Shown: piece by piece, positions 62,701 to 64,000 of the stretch
Layout: every line of letters starts with the position of its first letter
Numbering within the stretch: position 1 is the stretch's first letter
Origin: Gammaproteobacteria bacterium
GTDB taxonomy: Bacteria; Pseudomonadota; Gammaproteobacteria; Steroidobacterales; JABDKV01
Direction: 5' to 3'
DNA: 64,000 nucleotides
Assembly (NCBI GenBank): GCA_029862165.1
Contig: JAOTXU010000008.1
Location: forward strand, 80,779-144,778
Notes under the pieces: model-generated
The model's input: only the letters and a program-made list of their open reading frames with translations
The model's database searches: none
What the model was told of the DNA's origin: nothing
Program-made: the position numbers and the translations under genes

Positions 62701-64000
62701 CAACGGTTACGCCAGCAACCGGCACACGACCCACGGAGTCGTAGACTACGCCGCTGGGATCTATCGGCAGATTCTGATCGACCACGGTAAGTCCTGGTGG
62801 CAGGACAATGCCAGTGATCGTGCCGAATACGGCACTGCTCGCCGGGTGACGTAGCTGTACGTCGTAAGTGCCTGGTGTCAAACCACTAACGCTATAGCTA
62901 CCATCAGCAGCCACCGGTAACGAAGCAACCACTACGCCACCTTGCAGGACTTCGATGATCCAGCCCCCGAGCGGCGGTTCGCCCGTATCAAACACGTCGT
63001 CAATATCTTGATCGAGCCAGGCGTTACCTTCCAGCGCCGCCAATAACGCGAAACTGACCGGCGTCGGCGTCATGTCATCCGCCGGACCATCATTGCCCGG
63101 ATCAGGATCAGTACCATCTGTGGACAGATCGCTGACGAGCGTGCCCGCCGGCGATTGAGCGGTCGCCACAGCCGTGTTGTTAAACGGGCCCGGATTGCCG
63201 CCCGGTGTCACCGTGACGGTGACGCCGATACTACCGGTCGCGCCTATAGCGAGCGTGTCGGTGCCGGCCAGCAGGTTGGTATCACCACTACCGTCATAGC
63301 CGCCGTTGACCATGAAATCGCCGCTCGTTACCGAATCAACCACAAAACCAGCGCCGGCAAACGTAGTGGCCAGGTCATCGACAACCTGCACCATGTTCAA
63401 TGGCACATCGCCACTGTTCTCAACCAGTAGGCTGTAGCTCAGCGTAAAGGTGCCGTCGCCGTTATCGGTTGGCATGTCGACCGACTTGGCGGCGCCAATT
63501 TGTGGCATCTCACCGAAGCTTACGGGTGTCGGATCACTGTTGTTGCCCGGGTTACCGTCGCCATCCGGATCGGGATCGACACCGTTTTGCGAGCTGTCGT
63601 TTACAACAGTGCCAGCCGGTGAAGTACCGCTGGCAATCGCAATACAATCGTACGGCCCGAGTACACCACCCGGGGTTACCGTGACCGTGAGATCGATGGT
63701 GCCGGTCGCGCCTATCGCCAACGTGTCGGTTCCGGTCAGCAGGTTGGTGTCAGCGTTACCGTCGTAGCTTCCATTGACCGTGAAGTCACCACTGGTCACG
63801 CTGTCTACGACAAAGCCGGTCGCGGCTGCGAATGCCGTGCCCAGGTCAGTGACGACCTGTGTGTTGTTAAGCGCCGTATCACCGCTGTTCTCCACCGTCA
63901 TGGTGTATGTCAACGTGAACGTGCCGTCGCCATTGTTGGTCGGACCGGCGCTGATAACCTTGGCGAGACCAATTTCTGGATTCTCGCCAAAGCTCACCGG
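56711..64000 (-). CDS. Giant outer-membrane protein, C-terminal 2.4 thousand residues (DUF11, OmpA, barrel); N terminus outside window
   Basis: Partial: the frame is open through position 64000. The codon at 63995-63997 is an internal valine of a repeat (TPVSFGE), not a start. Two DUF11-like repeats of about 165 residues come first (GEMPQIGAAKSVDMPTDNGDGTFTLSYSLLVENSGDVPLN ... TLAIGATGSI). Then SdrD-B-type domains (EGNAWLDQDIDDVFDTGEPPLGGW; GMVFNDANGDGWQDDGEAGIPG). OmpA-like domains lie near residues 800-970 and 1280-1400, both ending in NRRVE(L/V)TI. A long beta-barrel region from about residue 1600 ends AIGKY, with the terminal aromatic. Probably an adhesive or peptidoglycan-linked outer-membrane giant. 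Exact function unknown. Confidence 0.85.
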   Translation of the reverse strand, partial: PVSFGENPEIGLAKVISAGPTNNGDGTFTLTYTMTVENSGDTALNNTQVVTDLGTAFAAATGFVVDSVTSGDFTVNGSYDGNADTNLLTGTDTLAIGATGTIDLTVTVTPGGVLGPYDCIAIASGTSPAGTVVNDSSQNGVDPDPDGDGNPGNNSDPTPVSFGEMPQIGAAKSVDMPTDNGDGTFTLSYSLLVENSGDVPLNMVQVVDDLATTFAGAGFVVDSVTSGDFMVNGGYDGSGDTNLLAGTDTLAIGATGSIGVTVTVTPGGNPGPFNNTAVATAQSPAGTLVSDLSTDGTDPDPGNDGPADDMTPTPVSFALLAALEGNAWLDQDIDDVFDTGEPPLGGWIIEVLQGGVVVASLPVAADGSYSVSGLTPGTYDVQLRHPASSAVFGTITGIVLPPGLTVVDQNLPIDPSGVVYDSVGRVPVAGVTVGIADSGGTLLPAACLLPGQQNQVTGADGLYRFDVVLGADAACMSGDTFNIVFTNPVGYVPGVSTTIPPTPGPLVATGNPDPFQVQPQSGAPTGGASTLYYLSFMVSSGDPDIINNHIPIDPLGAANLLVAKRADRRQTVVGDLIVYTITVQNPGAAIAGLTLSDQIPPGFTYVPGSERLQPATGVIATGQRPVVFSGINVAAGGSTELRYMLRVGAGVVQGDYVNTVTALVGGVPMGNTATATVTVTADPDFEQTTVVGMVFNDANGDGWQDDGEAGIPGVRLATVEGLIIETDAFGRYHIAGVDGGRRDRGRNFIIKIDPASLPDGVQFTTENPRVQRITEGLLNRFDFGVNMPAGAAGCCEQIDVKIGEIFFQDGSREIRPEFMPLIQQLADRLKEHGGGTLYLEGHAEPAEAIAYSADAYTVTQHFTPRSARLSANDKAELDEIIERWRGVENISVSAVGHTCNTPIAAKNRKEFKDNYALSRARAQSVASYVRLGLGISPEQVSVAGKGPDEPVASNATPEGGALNRRVELTINGQRQSMHTSEADLARDRANQIYDALRKLLGDDMIRNINITSGAAPEKEIQEPEMTGDTSPGRLSRGIGALLGLIVSTAHADSMPASCTIDSCRTDAGYVMQIVPSSIAPSPNDTRAALADNKRVDVSGTFSIPVAGGGLLWATEDPSVAQPRMAAHGPEVAPIANGALAAPVSFFVYSNYPSFVQKAEIQIYHGDDSDLIEPLALVRFKPGVFSRVDWQGTGLSRSLEAGDELYYRVRVYDTDGRYDETHLDSLRLVSEAEYNKSVESDVKSLIPHGSALRSLTKSSARGPLDGNVLVLQPPGADLKKTRGTYRVTPHFDSRKTVLKAQDRAELDGIIAVWQGAEDVRLHVVGHTDSIRIAPENRKEFANNQILSEARARVVADYVAGKLGLARTQTKREGVSATQPVVSNATAAGRAQNRRVEVTITGLRSASSIAGEAGMRLVEPHSNTVVNINNTLEEAMNIIGTRLSDGDGSLATGRRYADPALAQSSKHALAAIYGENNLRYQRIPVNGSRVRINGQDIGGNLGLRINGDPVPLDTSGRYAVEYLMPVGNHDFDVELVDDRGSVTQRSRLPVQVSGEHIFLVALADLTLSDNSVSGSIEPTSGDRKYDDDMLVEGRLAFYLKGKIKGKYLITAQMDSQEEEIGDLFGNLFDKDPRSVLRRLDPDRYYPVYGDDSTTIDDTDSQGRLYLRADWDRSRATWGNFHTGFTGTEFAQYNRSLYGAQYQHESLNITGKGQAKTEAIAFVSEAQTAFGHSEFAGTGGSLYYLKHQDILPGSEKAWIEVRDEDSERVIELITLVRGMDYEVDEIQGRIILSRPLMQVSGINRSKLIKDTPLDGDDLVLLVDYEYLPDGFGSDKLAAGGRAKHWLTDDFAIGATIVDENRQGEDYSLMGADVLWQPGEGTYVKAEFAQSEASQADRFLSSDGGLTFDATTPTAPGRKGDAWSVEARVNSREAMNTENEWIGGAWYRRTDDNFSVARRDPGVDTTEYGFEFEAKLSERMDLSANASVVERENLDEDRRLSLQADYTLTDHSTVSAEIRNVEEQILASKTDGTLLALRYSHSLSDSLGVYGIGQFTLDNDSGRYDNNDLATVGASVHINGRTTLQGEYSTGHRGEGALLNLDYRLNDRHEVYGTFTQSADRTDLREPGTKIALGHRSRITDQATLFNERQFVEDRDQAGIAHVFGLDYELKSGWAFGVSVQQGDLDTNMGKIDRDAATVSANYRSERINWRGKAEYRDEKGVSNVTQKLTTNRLDLKLSENWRLLTRLNHSETEDRTLTDRDDSAVFTEAGVGLAYRPVANSRLNVLAKYTFLYDLPAPLQVVGGTDQRSHIVALEGIYRLTPKWELGGKLAQRSGELRVDRDFGQWFESTTDFAALRARYHLIRRWDAMLEYRRIDVDEANSTRDGWLLALDRHFNDHFRLGVGYNFTDFSDDLTDLDYDHKGWFINAIGKY

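Overview
The window looks like about 64 kb of chromosome from a gammaproteobacterium of moderately high GC. The main evidence is the gene order rsmG-parA-parB ... atpI-B-E-F-H-A-G-D-C-glmU-glmS on the minus strand. This is the usual gammaproteobacterial arrangement near the replication origin. Supporting evidence is a homoprotocatechuate catabolic cluster with HpaR, SrkA, oligopeptidase A, a PEP-CTERM-type surface protein and REP-type palindromes. No rRNA, tRNA, CRISPR array, phage or intact insertion sequence was seen. Genus cannot be fixed from sequence alone.

Layout. 1-4.2 kb (minus): fragment of a PQQ-dependent sugar dehydrogenase-like gene, glutathione reductase, a family 4 glycosyltransferase and a Wzx-like flippase. 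4.4-11.7 kb (plus): oligopeptidase A, exonuclease III, an HD-domain protein, a DDAH-like hydrolase, and a two-gene ABC importer of the osmoprotectant/ergothioneine class whose binding protein and permease are fused. 11.8-17.5 kb: a divergent aromatic meta-cleavage cluster around a 24-bp perfect palindrome. HpaR, an FAA hydrolase and a DapA-family aldolase lie on one side, and HpaF, HpaE and a LigA/LigB dioxygenase on the other. 17.5-18.0 kb: repeat-rich non-coding DNA. 18-25.3 kb: mostly single genes (VPLPA-CTERM protein, SYLF protein, alpha/beta hydrolase, SrkA kinase, sigma/anti-sigma pair, RRM protein, cysteine-rich protein, phosphodiesterase-like protein, DUF6265 lipocalin-like protein).

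25.4-31.5 kb (minus): seven-repeat beta-propeller lipoprotein, PAS-LuxR regulator, CPBP protease, TolB/TPR membrane protein, DoxX-like protein. 31.5-39.1 kb (minus): S46 peptidase, then a cyanophycin locus with cyanophycinase, cyanophycin synthetase and a second Mur-ligase-only paralogue that overlaps the synthetase by one base. 39.1-39.8 kb is non-coding. 39.8-40.6 kb holds a DUF3667 membrane protein. 40.7-54.3 kb: glmS, glmU, the complete ATP synthase operon, a lipoprotein cytochrome c, parB, parA and rsmG. 54.5-56.7 kb: a DUF2235 hydrolase with four membrane segments and a C-terminal region that resembles a LecA-type lectin. 56.7-64 kb: the C-terminal 2.4 thousand residues of a giant outer-membrane protein (DUF11 repeats, two OmpA-like domains, barrel). 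It is cut by the window edge.

The most interesting points are the compact homoprotocatechuate cluster, in which a DapA-family enzyme may replace the usual hydratase and aldolase; the Mur-only CphA paralogue; the large perfect inverted repeat inside the ATP synthase operon; the DUF2235-lectin fusion; the repeated operator-like sites downstream of the cysteine-rich PAS-LuxR regulator; and several families of non-coding repeats (35-bp tandem array, 125-bp duplication, C-rich palindromes, REPs).
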